Shown here: in pieces, positions 19,575-29,117 of the stretch
Layout of the letters: each line of letters starts with the position of its first letter
Numbering within the stretch: the first letter of the stretch is position 1
Assembly: GCF_007829835.1 (NCBI RefSeq)
Contig: NZ_VIWP01000003.1
Span: 868,001 to 932,000 of the forward strand
Direction of reading: 5' to 3'
DNA from: Neorhizobium alkalisoli
Lineage (GTDB): Bacteria > Pseudomonadota > Alphaproteobacteria > Rhizobiales > Rhizobiaceae
DNA length: 64,000 nt
The notes under the pieces: model-generated
Told to the model about the DNA's origin: nothing
The model's database searches: none
Seen by the model: the letters and a program-made list of their open reading frames with translations, nothing else
Position numbers and translations under genes: made by a program

Positions 19575-19788
19575 GGGCTTTCCTCAGCTCCGACTGGCTC
19601 TTCAGCACTCGATCGCCATCCTCCTGGCGGACCAGGAAAGCCGGTTCCTCGGTATCCGCCTTGCGTTTGATCGTCTTGCCCTTGATCCGTCTTTCGACGT
19701 CATGGGTGAATTTTTCGGCGACCTTGCCTTCGGCCTTCGACCGGCCCCATGTCCATTCGACGGTATTTCCGACGCTGATCTTCTGCAT
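19567..19788 (-). CDS. DUF2945-type (Tudor-like) small protein
   Basis: The 73-residue basic protein reads MQKISVGNTVEWTWGRSKAEG and matches the DUF2945 / hypervirulence-associated Tudor-like domain: a small beta-barrel starting with a VxWxxG core and ending in the KSQSELRKAHG helix. The longer open frame to 19827 is not used, because AAAGGAG sits eight bases before ATG 19788. Function in bacteria is unknown. It overlaps the next gene (start 19574) by 8 bases. Confidence 0.8.
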   Translation of the reverse strand: MQKISVGNTVEWTWGRSKAEGKVAEKFTHDVERRIKGKTIKRKADTEEPAFLVRQEDGDRVLKSQSELRKAHG

Positions 19789-19863
19789 GGATAAACTCCT
19801 TTCCGTCGTCAAAACGGCAGGAGTCAAAGGATGTTCCCGAATTCAGGGGGGATGTTCCCGAAT

Positions 19864-20391
19864 TCAGGCTTTCAGATCGAGATCGCCATCGCGCCAGATG
19901 ACGTGGCGAGGGCTTTCCGGCAGGGTCTCGATCTCTTCGGCGATGAAATAAGGCGGAATGTCGAGCGCCCTGAGCGATGCCGTTGTCGCCGGCACCCATT
20001 TGAATTCGAGCTCGCTGCCATCCTGTACGCGATGCACGATATCGCTCGGATGGAAGGGGAAACTTTCCGGCAGTTCCATCAGATAATAGAAGCCGAGCTC
20101 GTGGCAGTCATGCCCCTCGTAATGAAAGAAATTCTCGACCACCCAGAGCAGCCGCCCGACCTCGGCCGTCACGCCTAGCTCTTCCATCATCTCGCGGGCG
20201 AGCGTTTCCTCAGATGTCTCGCCCATTTCCGCCCGGCCGCCCGGAAAGGTCCAGAAGGGCTCGTGAACGGCGCGATGCACGAGGACATGGCCATCGCGAA
20301 AGGCAAGCCCGGCGATCCGCATCTGGAACACACGTTTCGGCTTGAACTTCTTGCGGATACGCAGGTCCTGCGGTTTTGTATCCTTACTCAT
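19864..20391 (-). CDS. Nudix hydrolase
   Basis: The 175-residue protein contains a complete Nudix box, [24 protein letters not shown] (first residues about 70-75; GX5EX7REUXEEXGU satisfied), inside an alpha/beta domain with a preceding FWTFPGG strand. Such enzymes hydrolyse nucleoside diphosphates linked to another group; the specific substrate is not evident. Its start overlaps the ruvB stop by 8 bases, so it is in the ruv transcript. A basic N-terminal tail ([10 protein letters not shown]) precedes the domain. Confidence 0.9.
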   Translation of the reverse strand: MSKDTKPQDLRIRKKFKPKRVFQMRIAGLAFRDGHVLVHRAVHEPFWTFPGGRAEMGETSEETLAREMMEELGVTAEVGRLLWVVENFFHYEGHDCHELGFYYLMELPESFPFHPSDIVHRVQDGSELEFKWVPATTASLRALDIPPYFIAEEIETLPESPRHVIWRDGDLDLKA

Positions 20392-21421
20392 CGTCGAGGT
20401 TCATCCGGAACTGCGCCGCTTCCAGATCTTTTGGCGGCTGCATGCCCAGATGTTTCCACGCCACGCCCGTCAGCACGCGCCCGCGCGGCGTGCGCTGAAT
20501 GAAGCCCTGCTGGATCATGTACGGCTCGATAATGTCCTCGATCGCGTCCCGCGGCTCCGACAGGCCGGCGGCGATCGTCTCGATCCCGACCGGACCGCCG
20601 CCAAAGTTCACGGCGATCATGTTGAGATACCGTTTGTCGAGCTGGTCCATCCCCATATTGTCTACCAGCAGACGCGTCAGCGCCTCGTCGGCAATTTCCT
20701 TCGTCACGGCCTCGGCACGCGCCACCTCGGCGAAATCCCGCACCCGGCGCAGAAGTCGGCCGGCAATACGCGGCGTACCACGGGCGCGCCTCGCAATCTC
20801 GCGGGCACCGTCATCGGTCATCGGCAGGTTCATCAGCCGCGCGCCACGGCGCACGATGCCTTCAAGCTCCTCGACCGAATAGAAGGACAGCCGCACCGGA
20901 ATGCCGAAACGGTCACGCAGCGGCGTTGTCAGAAGGCCGAGACGTGTGGTTGCCGCAACCAGCGTGAATTTCGAAAGATCGATCTTCACCGACCGCGCCG
21001 CCGGCCCCTCGCCGATGATCAGGTCCAGCTGAAAATCTTCCATCGCCGGATAGAGGATTTCCTCGACCGCCGGATTGAGCCGGTGGATTTCATCGATGAA
21101 CAGAACATCGCGTTCTTCGAGATTGGTCAGGAGCGCCGCCAGATCCCCCGCCTTGGCGATGACCGGACCGGAAGTGGAGCGGAAATTGACGCCAAGTTCC
21201 TTCGCCATGATCTGCGCCAGCGTCGTCTTGCCGAGACCAGGCGGGCCGACGAAAAGCACGTGATCCAGCGCCTCGCCACGGTTTTTCGCCGCCTCGATAA
21301 AGATCTTCAGATTGGCTCGCGCCTCCGCCTGGCCGGTAAAATCGTCCAGCGTCTGCGGCCGCAGCGTCGTATCGAGATCCTCGCCGCGCTTTTCCGGGGT
21401 GATCAGACGGGCATCAGTCAT
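20384..21421 (-). CDS. ruvB: Holliday junction branch migration ATPase RuvB
   Basis: RuvB is the hexameric AAA+ motor that drives branch migration with RuvA. The 345-residue protein has Walker A GPPGLGKT (59-66), Walker [11 protein letters not shown] (about 110-119), the sensor GPAARSV and arginine finger regions, and a C-terminal winged helix with RTPRGRVL. The start ATG overlaps the stop of the upstream PIN-domain toxin gene as ATGA (21418-21421), so translation is probably coupled to the toxin. Confidence 0.98.
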   Translation of the reverse strand: MTDARLITPEKRGEDLDTTLRPQTLDDFTGQAEARANLKIFIEAAKNRGEALDHVLFVGPPGLGKTTLAQIMAKELGVNFRSTSGPVIAKAGDLAALLTNLEERDVLFIDEIHRLNPAVEEILYPAMEDFQLDLIIGEGPAARSVKIDLSKFTLVAATTRLGLLTTPLRDRFGIPVRLSFYSVEELEGIVRRGARLMNLPMTDDGAREIARRARGTPRIAGRLLRRVRDFAEVARAEAVTKEIADEALTRLLVDNMGMDQLDKRYLNMIAVNFGGGPVGIETIAAGLSEPRDAIEDIIEPYMIQQGFIQRTPRGRVLTGVAWKHLGMQPPKDLEAAQFRMNLDDE

Positions 21422-21822
21422 GCGAGAAGTTCCATTCCGGGCACGCGGGTTGCGGCTTTTTTGTCGAAGGTTTTTATCGATTTGCAGCCCACATCAAGAG
21501 AGCGGGCTGCAATGAGAGCATCGGCCAGATCGGCATTTTCGCGGGAAGCAAGCCTCACCGCCTTAACCACAAGATCATGATGCTCAATGATCAAGCCGCG
21601 CGTCTGCAGCAATTGTCCTATCGCCGACAAGCTATCTTTTTTGGAATAGCCAAGCCTTGATCGCAAGGCCCAATCGAGCTCCACAATGCCGATCAGCGTC
21701 AGGAAAGCCGCATAGGAGTGCCCCAAACCCTCAGCAAATCTCAGCGCCGCTCGTCGTTGCTGAGGATCGTCATCGGTCAGCAGGCGAATGACGACATTGG
21801 TATCAAGACCGATCATCTTCAT
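21418..21822 (-). CDS. PIN-domain toxin (VapC-like), module 1
   Basis: The 134-residue PIN protein has the four acidic residues expected for the RNase active site: Asp7 (GLDTNV), Glu48 (GIVELDW), Asp101 (ADLADALIA) and Asp120 (KTFDKKA). VapC toxins cleave tRNA or rRNA. The AbrB-type antitoxin gene ends with an ATGA overlap at this start, and this stop overlaps the ruvB start in the same way. ATG at 21822 is chosen because of the overlap; ATG 21816 would also work. All catalytic residues are present, so it looks functional. Confidence 0.9.
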   Translation of the reverse strand: MKMIGLDTNVVIRLLTDDDPQQRRAALRFAEGLGHSYAAFLTLIGIVELDWALRSRLGYSKKDSLSAIGQLLQTRGLIIEHHDLVVKAVRLASRENADLADALIAARSLDVGCKSIKTFDKKAATRVPGMELLA

Positions 21823-22106
21823 TCCGCAGCTTCTGACGTTCCGTCATCACCCATATCGAAGGCAGCGGCACCAGCGGCGGCAACGACCGCCGCATCTATC
21901 TCTTCCAGTGTGGCAGGCCCCTTCGGCGGCTTTCCGAGAAAGCCGGCAAGATCTTTCAGGTCGATGTTTTTGGGCGTCACGATCACCTCTCCATCAACCA
22001 CGCTGTAGATCAACTGGTCACCGGGACGCAGATTGAGCGCCTCCCGCATTTCCTTCGGGATGGTGACCTGCCCCTTGGCCGACAATGTTGCTTCCCAAAC
22101 ACTCAT
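21819..22106 (-). CDS. AbrB/SpoVT-type antitoxin, module 1
   Basis: The 95-residue protein begins with the swapped-hairpin AbrB domain (LSAKGQVTIPKEMREALNL, residues 8-26, continuing to about 50) and ends in an acidic, Ala-rich tail that should bind the PIN toxin. Such antitoxins neutralise the cognate VapC and repress their own promoter. It lies 68 bases downstream of ruvA and overlaps the toxin by 4 bases. The 68-base gap could hold a module-specific promoter. Confidence 0.9.
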   Translation of the reverse strand: MSVWEATLSAKGQVTIPKEMREALNLRPGDQLIYSVVDGEVIVTPKNIDLKDLAGFLGKPPKGPATLEEIDAAVVAAAGAAAFDMGDDGTSEAAE

Positions 22107-22174
22107 CGAATTGTTTCCAGCAAGTATCGTCGGAATATAGCAGCTTTTTCCGACAATCGAAAAAACTTCGGATT

Positions 22175-22789
22175 TTACCGCGCCAGCTCCTTCAAACCCA
22201 ACCGGATCAACTTGGCGCTATCCGCCCCTTCGCCCGCTGTCTTCATCGCCGCCGCCACCGCATTGGCAGCTTGGTCACGCGAATAACCGAGATTGGTGAG
22301 CGCAGAGACGGCATCCGCGACCGGGGCAGAAGCAACGCCTTCGCCGAGCTCCTGCTTGAGCCCGATATTGGTAGCTGCCTCACCGGCAAAAGCCGGCGCC
22401 TTGTTCTTCAGTTCCGTAACCAGACGCACCGCCACTTTCGGCCCAACGCCCGGCGCGCGCGAAACGGCTGTCTTGTCCTGCAGCGCGATCGCGTTGGCGA
22501 GTTCACCCGGCGTCAGTGTCGAGAGAACGGCCAGCGCCACCTTGGAGCCGACACCCTGCACGCTCTGCAAGAGATTGAACCATTCCCGCTCCAGTGCCGA
22601 AACGAAACCGAACAGTTTTAGCTGATCCTCGCGGACATAGGTCTCGATGAACAGCACCGCTGCTTCGCCGACATTCAGCCGCGACAGGGTTCTCGACGAG
22701 CAGAAGGCTTCGTAACAGACGCCATGCACATCGATGAGAACATAGTCGTCGCCGATTTCGTCGATAGTGCCTTTGAGCTTGCCGATCAT
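22175..22789 (-). CDS. ruvA: Holliday junction DNA helicase subunit RuvA
   Basis: RuvA is the tetrameric junction-binding subunit. The 204-residue sequence starts [20 protein letters not shown] (OB-fold), has the two helix-hairpin-helix motifs (around [14 protein letters not shown] and [14 protein letters not shown]) and the C-terminal domain III ([16 protein letters not shown]) that contacts RuvB. It starts 22 bases after the PIN toxin of module 2 and is followed by toxin-antitoxin module 1 before ruvB. Confidence 0.97.
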   Translation of the reverse strand: MIGKLKGTIDEIGDDYVLIDVHGVCYEAFCSSRTLSRLNVGEAAVLFIETYVREDQLKLFGFVSALEREWFNLLQSVQGVGSKVALAVLSTLTPGELANAIALQDKTAVSRAPGVGPKVAVRLVTELKNKAPAFAGEAATNIGLKQELGEGVASAPVADAVSALTNLGYSRDQAANAVAAAMKTAGEGADSAKLIRLGLKELAR

Positions 22790-22811
22790 GAATGCGTCCG
22801 CCGATCAAGAA

Positions 22812-23228
22812 TTACAGAGGATGGGTTTCGGGAGAGATGATGGAAAGAAGCGGGAAGTAAGTCCGATATTTTGCAGCATCGCGGCTGAGCAATCGATAGT
22901 CCCGCACCATCGCGTGAGCACCGATGTAAAAATCAGGTAACGGCGAACGCTTGTCACCGCCCGAGCGCCGATATTGCAGAAAGGCATGTCCGGCAGCAAA
23001 AGCGGCGTCCCAAGGAAGCTCTTCCCGACGAAACAGGCTTGGTGCAAGTGCAGATTCCAGATCCTCGCTGGTGGCATAGCCGGCAGCCATTTCCGCGAAA
23101 ATCAACGGGTTTATCAGCAGAGGACCATTGGCCCGTGCAGCAGCAAGTTGCGCCGTTGACCACTCGGTAAAGGCGCTGGGAGTATGGAAAACGTCGATCA
23201 GAACATTCGTATCGACCAGGGTCGCCAT
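22812..23228 (-). CDS. PIN-domain toxin (VapC-like), module 2
   Basis: The 138-residue PIN protein has Asp6 (LVDTNVL), Glu46 (IFAEMAAG), Asp99 (PLPDFYIGAHA) and Asp117 (LLSRDAAKY), the complete active-site set. It is only distantly similar to the module 1 toxin, so the two modules are not a recent duplication. It starts 4 bases after the antitoxin stop and ends 22 bases before ruvA. Confidence 0.9.
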   Translation of the reverse strand: MATLVDTNVLIDVFHTPSAFTEWSTAQLAAARANGPLLINPLIFAEMAAGYATSEDLESALAPSLFRREELPWDAAFAAGHAFLQYRRSGGDKRSPLPDFYIGAHAMVRDYRLLSRDAAKYRTYFPLLSIISPETHPL

Positions 23229-23232
23229 CGGC

Positions 23233-23481
23233 TCAATCCCTCAACAATCGATAGAATTCTTCACCGCTCATCTCGCCGAGAAACATGGAACCCTGGTGAC
23301 GCCTCAAGTGATCGATGAGGTCACGAACGTCACGTTCCACTTCGTCGCGCGAAGGCTCGACGCGTCGAAGCACCACTTCGTCATCGCGAAGCACGAATTC
23401 CACTTCGCTTCCTGCCTCGATCCCGAGATTGGAGCGAATGTTTTTCGGGATGGTAACCTGACCTTTTTCGGTGACACGCAT
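23233..23481 (-). CDS. AbrB/SpoVT-type antitoxin, module 2
   Basis: The 82-residue protein has the AbrB fold at its start (MRVTEKGQVTIPKNIRSNLG) and a charged helical C-terminus for toxin binding (VERDVRDLIDHLRRHQG). It lies 67 bases downstream of ruvC. A TAATACCCCAGAGGTATTAC-like palindrome (around 23481-23502, directly at the start codon) looks like an autoregulatory operator: GGTATTAC and GTAATACC arms are visible. Confidence 0.9.
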   Translation of the reverse strand: MRVTEKGQVTIPKNIRSNLGIEAGSEVEFVLRDDEVVLRRVEPSRDEVERDVRDLIDHLRRHQGSMFLGEMSGEEFYRLLRD

Positions 23482-23502
23482 GGTAATACCTCTGGGGTAT
23501 TA
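23481..23502. promoter_or_regulatory. Palindrome at the start of toxin-antitoxin module 2
   Basis: GGTAATACC (23482-23490) and GGGTATTAC (23494-23502) form an inverted repeat immediately upstream of the antitoxin start codon. Palindromes in this position are the usual binding site of AbrB-type antitoxins that repress their own operon; no protein-binding data are available here. Confidence 0.5.
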
Positions 23503-23548
23503 CTTATTTCCACCAAGGGAACAAGTCAAGAACAAACTGGTCGCATGC

Positions 23549-24058
23549 TTAGCCCGCCAACGCCTGCCGCATCCGCTGCCCGCCCCGGTTATGGGCATGG
23601 CAGATGGCGATCGCCAGCGCATCGGCAGCGTCATTCCCCTTGAATTCGGCCTTGGGCATCAGGATCTTCAGCATCATGTGGATCTGCTGCTTTTCGCCGT
23701 GGCCGACGCCGATCACCGACTTTTTCACCGCGTTCGGCGCATATTCGGCAACCGGCAGCCCGGCCCGGGCCGGAACCAGCATCACGACACCGCGTGCCTG
23801 GCCGAGCTTCAGTGTTGCAACCGCGTCCTTGTTGACGAAAGTCTGCTCGACGGCGGCCTCGTCCGGCTTGTAGGCATGTACCACTTCGGCAAGCCCGTCA
23901 TGCAACTGGCAGAGACGTGAGGCGAGGTCGAGATCGCCGTCCGAAGTGACTGTGCCGGAGGCGACGAAACGCAGGCTGTTGCCGAGCGTTTCGATAATGC
24001 CCCAGCCTGTGCGGCGAAGCCCCGGGTCGATACCGATGATGCGAATCGTCTGTGTCAT
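23549..24058 (-). CDS. ruvC: Holliday junction resolvase RuvC
   Basis: RuvC cleaves Holliday junctions bound by RuvAB. The 169-residue sequence has the catalytic acidic residues Asp11 ([11 protein letters not shown]), Glu71 ([11 protein letters not shown]) and Asp143/Asp146 ([11 protein letters not shown]). It is the first gene of the ruv run. An upstream-open frame is not supported by conserved residues. Confidence 0.97.
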   Translation of the reverse strand: MTQTIRIIGIDPGLRRTGWGIIETLGNSLRFVASGTVTSDGDLDLASRLCQLHDGLAEVVHAYKPDEAAVEQTFVNKDAVATLKLGQARGVVMLVPARAGLPVAEYAPNAVKKSVIGVGHGEKQQIHMMLKILMPKAEFKGNDAADALAIAICHAHNRGGQRMRQALAG

Positions 24059-24300
24059 GTCGTGATTCTACCGGTGAGTGGCGGGAGGCGCCATTGCCAA
24101 TCGGCCTGTCGCCTTGCAGGGCGGGTATGCATCCATCGGCGTTAACCATGTGTAAAAGCTTTTGGGCAGAACTGTCGGGAAACAGGCAACATCCTTTCCC
24201 TGAATGCGTTGCTCGTCCAGAAAGGTGATCACAAGCAGGACATTGAGTCGGAACAGGATGTTTCGTCTCTGCCAAGACCGCAAAACAAGGAGGCGCCCGA

Positions 24301-25134
24301 ATGATACGGGACTTTGATCGGAATGAAACCGAATTGCGCGATCTGCGCTCCGTCGTCGACATGCTGGATGGTGGCCTGCGGCGCTTTGCGACCGGCGATA
24401 TCCATAACACGCTCGACCATGCTTTCCCGCTGCGCCTCGAGGGCCTGCGGCGCGATTTCAATCGCGGCCTCGGCGGCATGACCAAGGCGATCGACAGCGT
24501 GCTCGACGGCACCCAGAGCCTGCGCTCGGATGCCGAAATTCTCCGCGAGGCCCTGTCCAACAGCGCCGATGCCAAGGCCGCCCGCGCCGAAAAGCTCGCC
24601 AAGCTCACATCAGCTGCAGCAGCCGGCACGCATTCGGCCAAACAGCAGACGATTGCAAGCCAGCACGTCGCGACCATTGCCCAGAATGCCCGTTTCGACA
24701 TGCGCCGCCCCAAGGAAGCCGTCGCCGCCGCACTGAAAATGATCGCGGCAATCGAAACAGCCAAAAGCGAAACCGATGATGCAGATCGCATGTCTGCCCT
24801 CAAGGCCAAGGCTGAGGAAATCGGCCGCGAGCTGGATGCGATCGGCCTTTATGTCGATGCGCTCGCAGATCACGTTTCGGATCTGACCACGTCCGCCGAA
24901 AAGCAGACCGCCGCCACGTCGGCGCTCCATGCCGGGCTTGATGACCTGAGCAAGACGGAACGCGCCGGCTCGGCGGATGCGATCACGGCATCGCTGACAC
25001 TGGATCGCATGAGCCGCAGCGTTGCGGATATCGACCGCGAGGCAAGCCGCTTCATGAAGGTGACGGTCGTCACGCAGCCGCCGTCGCCCCCATCCGGCGA
25101 ACACCGCCCCTTCCTGCGCCTCGTCAAGAGCTGA
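24301..25134 (+). CDS. Cytoplasmic HAMP-like/coiled-coil protein related to chemoreceptor signalling regions
   Basis: The 277-residue protein has no membrane segment. Its N-terminus (DMLDGGLRRFATGDIHNTLD.. FPLRLEGLRRDFNRGL) resembles the internal HAMP-like segment of alphaproteobacterial methyl-accepting proteins, followed by long amphipathic helices. The highly conserved MCP hairpin tip is not recognisable, so it is probably not a normal kinase-coupled receptor. The C-terminus is a short basic tail after a Pro-rich segment. It could be a degenerate or specialised soluble chemoreceptor, or a structural coiled coil. The ATG at 24301 follows an AGGAGG-like site (24289-24294). Confidence 0.7.
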   Translation: MIRDFDRNETELRDLRSVVDMLDGGLRRFATGDIHNTLDHAFPLRLEGLRRDFNRGLGGMTKAIDSVLDGTQSLRSDAEILREALSNSADAKAARAEKLAKLTSAAAAGTHSAKQQTIASQHVATIAQNARFDMRRPKEAVAAALKMIAAIETAKSETDDADRMSALKAKAEEIGRELDAIGLYVDALADHVSDLTTSAEKQTAATSALHAGLDDLSKTERAGSADAITASLTLDRMSRSVADIDREASRFMKVTVVTQPPSPPSGEHRPFLRLVKS

Positions 25135-25156
25135 CAGGATACCAGGAGCTCATCGA

Positions 25157-25187
25157 AAAGGTCCCGGCAGAACGTGTCGGGACCTTT
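25157..25187 (+). terminator. Hairpin terminator after 24301-25134
   Basis: Perfect 10-base stem AAAGGTCCCG / CGGGACCTTT with an 11-base loop, 22 bases past the stop. The T-run is short. Confidence 0.7.
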
Positions 25188-25268
25188 CGACCGGCCATGG
25201 GGTCGTATTTCCGAAACCGGCTGCCTAGATAAGGAGGATATTTTCCATAATCCTTTCAGGACAGGCCG

Positions 25269-26276
25269 ATGATCCCCTTTTCCATTCTCGATCTTTCGCC
25301 GATTGGCGAAGGTTACTCCGTCCGCGAAGCGCTCGATCAGTCGCGCCGCTTGGCGATAAAGGCTGAGGCGGAAGGATATAATCGCGTCTGGCTGGCGGAA
25401 CATCACGGCATGCCCGGCATAGCCAGCGCCGCAACCTCCCTCGTCATCGCCCATGTCGGTGCTGCAACAAAGACGATCCGCGTCGGCTCCGGCGGCATCA
25501 TGTTGCCAAACCATTCTCCGCTCGTCATCGCCGAACAGTTCGGCACGCTGGAAGCGCTGCTTCCCGGCCGCGTCGATCTCGGCCTCGGCCGCGCGCCTGG
25601 CACGGATATGCGCACGGCGGGCGCACTCCGCCGCAATATGGAGGCCGGTGCCGAAAACTTCCCGCATGACATCATGGAACTGAAGCATCTGCTTGGCACG
25701 CCAGTCGAAAACCAGGCGATCCTCGCCGTGCCCGGCACGGAAGCGAATGTGCCGATCTGGCTGCTCGGCTCCTCGCTCTACAGCGCCCATCTGGCCGCAG
25801 CGCTCGGCCTGCCTTACGCCTTCGCCTCCCATTTCGCGCCCGACATGCTGCTTGATGCGATCGCCATTTATCGCGAACGCTTCCAGCCCTCGGCCGATCT
25901 CGACAAGCCTTACGTCATGGTCGGTGTCATGGGTGTTGCGGCCGACACGGATGCCGAAGCGGAAAAGCTCTTCACCTCCTCACAGCAGCAGTTCGTCAAC
26001 CTTCGCAAAAATGTCCGCACCCGTTTTCCGAAGCCGGTCGACAGTATGGAAGGCCACTGGACGCCGATGGAAAAGATGAATGTCGAGCACACGCTGCGTT
26101 ACGCTGCCGTCGGCTCGCCCAAAACCATCGAGGCCAAGCTCTCCGATTTCCTCGGCGAAACCCAGGCTGACGAACTGATCGTCTCCATGCCGATCCACGA
26201 TATCGACAAGAGACTGCACTCGGTCGAACTCCTCGCCTCCCTGTCTCTGATGGAAAAGCCCGCAAAGGCGGCCTGA
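25269..26276 (+). CDS. Luciferase-like (LLM class) flavin-dependent monooxygenase
   Basis: The 335-residue protein is a TIM-barrel LLM oxidoreductase of the YhbW-like group: it opens with [12 protein letters not shown], has [11 protein letters not shown] (about 40-50), a [20 protein letters not shown] segment that binds the flavin phosphate side and [10 protein letters not shown]. These enzymes use FMNH2 and oxygen on organic substrates; the substrate here is unknown. It is flanked by its own terminator-like hairpins and seems to be a single-gene unit. Confidence 0.88.
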   Translation: MIPFSILDLSPIGEGYSVREALDQSRRLAIKAEAEGYNRVWLAEHHGMPGIASAATSLVIAHVGAATKTIRVGSGGIMLPNHSPLVIAEQFGTLEALLPGRVDLGLGRAPGTDMRTAGALRRNMEAGAENFPHDIMELKHLLGTPVENQAILAVPGTEANVPIWLLGSSLYSAHLAAALGLPYAFASHFAPDMLLDAIAIYRERFQPSADLDKPYVMVGVMGVAADTDAEAEKLFTSSQQQFVNLRKNVRTRFPKPVDSMEGHWTPMEKMNVEHTLRYAAVGSPKTIEAKLSDFLGETQADELIVSMPIHDIDKRLHSVELLASLSLMEKPAKAA

Positions 26277-26301
26277 TCTCCTGTCACAACAAGTTCATTT
26301 G

Positions 26302-26327
26302 CCAGAGTTAGCTTTTGTTAACTCTGG
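26302..26327 (+). promoter_or_regulatory. Hairpin between LLM gene and phosphate transporter
   Basis: CCAGAGTTA (26302-26310) and TAACTCTGG (26319-26327) pair perfectly around an 8-base loop. It lies 25 bases after the LLM stop and only a few bases before the ribosome binding site of the next gene. No T-run follows on the plus strand, so it may be a weak terminator or a leader structure. Confidence 0.45.
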
Positions 26328-26345
26328 TGAAAGAGGAACTCTGCT

Positions 26346-27950
26346 GTGACAGACGCCATTGCCCCTGGCTCCACCCCCTCCCATTCCTATCATCCGCTGG
26401 AACATCGAAGCTCAATCGGCAAGTATTTCCTGCCGATCTTCGCGATCATCCTCATCGCCGGTCTCGGTTATGTCGGATATGCGCTGAGCCAAGATCTTGA
26501 GTCCGCAGCCTCCGTGCCGTGGTTCCTGCTTGGCCTCGCCCTGCTGATCGCGCTCGGTTTCGAATTCGTCAACGGCTTCCATGACACCGCCAATGCGGTC
26601 GCGACCGTCATCTATACCCGCTCCATGCCGGCAGAGATCGCCGTAGTCTGGTCCGGTTTCTTCAATTTCCTCGGCGTGCTCTTCTCAACCGGCGCCGTCG
26701 CCTTCGGCATCGTCGCACTTCTACCGGTCGAGCTTATCCTGCAGGTCTCCTCCGGCGCCGGCCTTGCCATGGTGTTTGCCCTTCTCTCCGCGGCAATCAT
26801 CTGGAACCTCGGCACCTGGTATCTGGGCTTGCCCTCCTCCTCGTCCCACACGCTGATCGGCTCAATCATCGGCGTCGGCCTGGCCAACCAGTTCCTGGCG
26901 CCGCAGGGCACCGCCACGAGCGGCATCGACTGGTCGCAGGCCTCGAATATCGGCATGTCTCTGCTCGTCTCGCCGATCGTCGGTTTCGGCCTCTCGGCCC
27001 TGCTGCTTCTCGTCATGAAGGTCCTTGTCAAGAACAAGGCGCTCTACGAGGAACCGAAGGGCAACAAGCCTCCGCCGGCCTGGATCCGCGGCCTGCTGAT
27101 CTTCACCTGCACGGGCGTGAGCTTTGCGCATGGCTCGAATGACGGACAGAAGGGCATGGGCCTGATCATGCTCATCCTGATCGGCCTCGTGCCGACCGCC
27201 TTTGCGCTCAACCGCACGCCGGATGCGCAATATGTAAAAGCCTATCTCTCTGCCTCGCAGAATGTCGAAACGGCGCTGCAGAAATATGTGAAGCCGGGCG
27301 TCACGGTGACCGATGCCCGCGCGGAAGTCGCCAAGGCCGTCAAGTCAAAGACCTGGACCGACCAGACGACCCCTGCCCTGCAGCAGTTCGTCCACACGTC
27401 CAGCGAACAGATCGCCAAATTCCCGACGCTGGAATCCGTCCCGACCTCGCTGGTCGGCAATATCCGCAACGATGTCTATCTGATCGGCGAAGCGCTGAAA
27501 CTGATCGACAAGAGCAAGCTCCTGACCGTGGAGGCCGCCGATCTCGATGCGGTCAAGGCCTATCACGGCGCCGTCGACAATGCGACGAAGTTCATCCCGC
27601 TCTGGGTCAAGGTGGCGGTCGCACTGGCGCTCGGCCTCGGCACCATGGTCGGCTGGAAACGCATCGTCGTCACCGTCGGCGAAAAGATCGGCAAGACGCA
27701 TCTGACCTATGGCCAGGGCGCGTCTGCGGAAGTCGTCGCCATGCTGACCATCGGCGCCGCCGACCATCTCGGCCTGCCGGTCTCGACCACCCACGTCCTC
27801 TCGTCCGGTGTCGCCGGCACGATGGCGGCGAACGGGTCCGGCCTGCAATGGTCGACGGTGCGCAATATGTTGCTCGCCTGGGTGCTGACCCTGCCCGCCT
27901 CGATCGGTATCGCCTTCCTGCTCTTCGTGCTGCTGCGGCAGGTTTTCTAA
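26346..27950 (+). CDS. Inorganic phosphate transporter, Pit family
   Basis: The 534-residue membrane protein has the PiT signature GFEFVNGFHDTANAVATVIYTR at its N-terminal half and the second half-repeat near the C-terminus (GASAEVVAMLTIGAAD, LPVSTTHVLSSGVAGTM), plus FAHGSNDGQKGMG. Pit proteins import metal-phosphate by proton symport with lower affinity than Pst. A hydrophilic insert of about 130 residues (about 298-425) separates the two halves, as in longer PitA-type members. The GTG start at 26346 is chosen because AGAGGA precedes it by 9 bases. Confidence 0.93.
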   Translation: MTDAIAPGSTPSHSYHPLEHRSSIGKYFLPIFAIILIAGLGYVGYALSQDLESAASVPWFLLGLALLIALGFEFVNGFHDTANAVATVIYTRSMPAEIAVVWSGFFNFLGVLFSTGAVAFGIVALLPVELILQVSSGAGLAMVFALLSAAIIWNLGTWYLGLPSSSSHTLIGSIIGVGLANQFLAPQGTATSGIDWSQASNIGMSLLVSPIVGFGLSALLLLVMKVLVKNKALYEEPKGNKPPPAWIRGLLIFTCTGVSFAHGSNDGQKGMGLIMLILIGLVPTAFALNRTPDAQYVKAYLSASQNVETALQKYVKPGVTVTDARAEVAKAVKSKTWTDQTTPALQQFVHTSSEQIAKFPTLESVPTSLVGNIRNDVYLIGEALKLIDKSKLLTVEAADLDAVKAYHGAVDNATKFIPLWVKVAVALALGLGTMVGWKRIVVTVGEKIGKTHLTYGQGASAEVVAMLTIGAADHLGLPVSTTHVLSSGVAGTMAANGSGLQWSTVRNMLLAWVLTLPASIGIAFLLFVLLRQVF

Positions 27951-27972
27951 GGACTGTCATCGCTTTCGGCCT

Positions 27973-28099
27973 GCCCCTCACCCTAACCCTCTCCCCGCAT
28001 GCGGGGAGAGGGGACCTGCCTCGATTGAGCCAAGGAAAGCGCGGCTTGCTCCCTTCTCCCCGCGAGCGGGGAGAAGGTGCCGGCAGGCGGATGAGGGGC
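27973..28099 (-). repeat. RIME-type palindromic intergenic repeat, copy 2
   Basis: This 127-base element is the inverted counterpart of 6305-6431: both ends, both stems and the total length match, and most differences lie in the central spacer and one base in each loop. It again sits between two convergent genes (pit and yebC). Confidence 0.8.
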
Positions 28100-28125
28100 A
28101 GCAACCCGCTCGATATCCCAAAACA

Positions 28126-28157
28126 AAAAAGGCACCGCATCGCTGCAGTGCCTTTTT
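28126..28157 (-). terminator. Rho-independent terminator after yebC
   Basis: AAAAAGGCAC / GTGCCTTTTT stem with a 12-base loop, with T-rich flanks on the minus strand, 23 bases past the yebC stop. Confidence 0.8.
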
Positions 28158-28179
28158 CAATTTGTCTGAGCCGGAAAAA

Positions 28180-28926
28180 TCAGGCCGAAAGCTTGGCCAG
28201 GACTTCTTCCGAGACTTCGAAGTTGGAATAGACGTTCTGGACGTCGTCATCGTCTTCGAGATTGTCGATGAGCTTCATCAGCGACTGAGCGCGTTCTTCA
28301 TCGACTTCGATCGTGTTCTGCGGGCGCCAGATCGCCTTGACGGTTTCGGCTTCGCCGAGAACCGCTTCGAGCGCCTTCGACACTTCGTTCATGTCTTCGA
28401 AGCCGCAATAGATAGTGTGGCCGTCTTCGTCGGAAACGACGTCTTCGGCACCGGCCTCGATCGCCGCTTCCATGACCTTGTCGGCATCGCCGACGGAAGC
28501 CTTGTAGGTGATTTCACCGACATGGTCGAAGGAGAAGGATACCGAACCGGTTTCGCCGAGTGCGCCGCCGGCCTTGGTGAAGATCGAACGGACGTTGGAA
28601 GCCGTGCGGTTGCGGTTGTCGGTCAGCGCTTCGACGATGACCGCCGTGCCGCCCGGACCGTAACCTTCGTAACGGACGGAATCATAGACTTCCGCATCCG
28701 CACCCGAGGCCTTCTTGATGGCGCGGTCGATATTGTCCTTCGGCATCGATTGGGCCTTGGCGTTCTGCACGGCAAGGCGCAGCGCCGAGTTCATCGCCGG
28801 ATCCGGCAGGCCCGTCTTGGCAGCAACGGTGATTTCGCGCGCAAGCTTGGAAAACAGTTTCGAGCGGATCCCGTCCTGCTTGCCCTTGCGGTGCATGATG
28901 TTCTTGAACTGTGAATGGCCAGCCAT
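28180..28926 (-). CDS. yebC: YebC/PmpR-family protein (translation factor/regulator)
   Basis: The 248-residue protein starts [19 protein letters not shown], the hallmark of the YebC family, has [14 protein letters not shown] and the [21 protein letters not shown] core, and an acidic C-terminal third. Family members are described as DNA-binding regulators and, more recently, as factors that relieve ribosome stalling at proline stretches. In many bacteria the gene lies next to ruvC; here it is about 4 kb from it with unrelated genes between. Confidence 0.96.
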   Translation of the reverse strand: MAGHSQFKNIMHRKGKQDGIRSKLFSKLAREITVAAKTGLPDPAMNSALRLAVQNAKAQSMPKDNIDRAIKKASGADAEVYDSVRYEGYGPGGTAVIVEALTDNRNRTASNVRSIFTKAGGALGETGSVSFSFDHVGEITYKASVGDADKVMEAAIEAGAEDVVSDEDGHTIYCGFEDMNEVSKALEAVLGEAETVKAIWRPQNTIEVDEERAQSLMKLIDNLEDDDDVQNVYSNFEVSEEVLAKLSA

Positions 28927-29117
28927 GGACCCCTACACCTATCTATCGTTTGGGAATGGCGCCTTATAATTTCGATGGCCGGCCCGTTCAAGGCATTTTC
29001 CGGCGGCTATGACAGCATTCGCGCCCGAGATCCCGCCCCTCAAGCGACAGCGACGGAACAAAGACCGCAGGTCGCCGGTTGTCTTTCTGAAAACAGCAAG
29101 AACAAAGGAGATCAATC

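Noticed and set aside
24127..24146. Near-match to CtrA box (TTAACCATGTGTAAAA)
   Set aside because: The second half is TAAA instead of TTAA and there is no supporting context.
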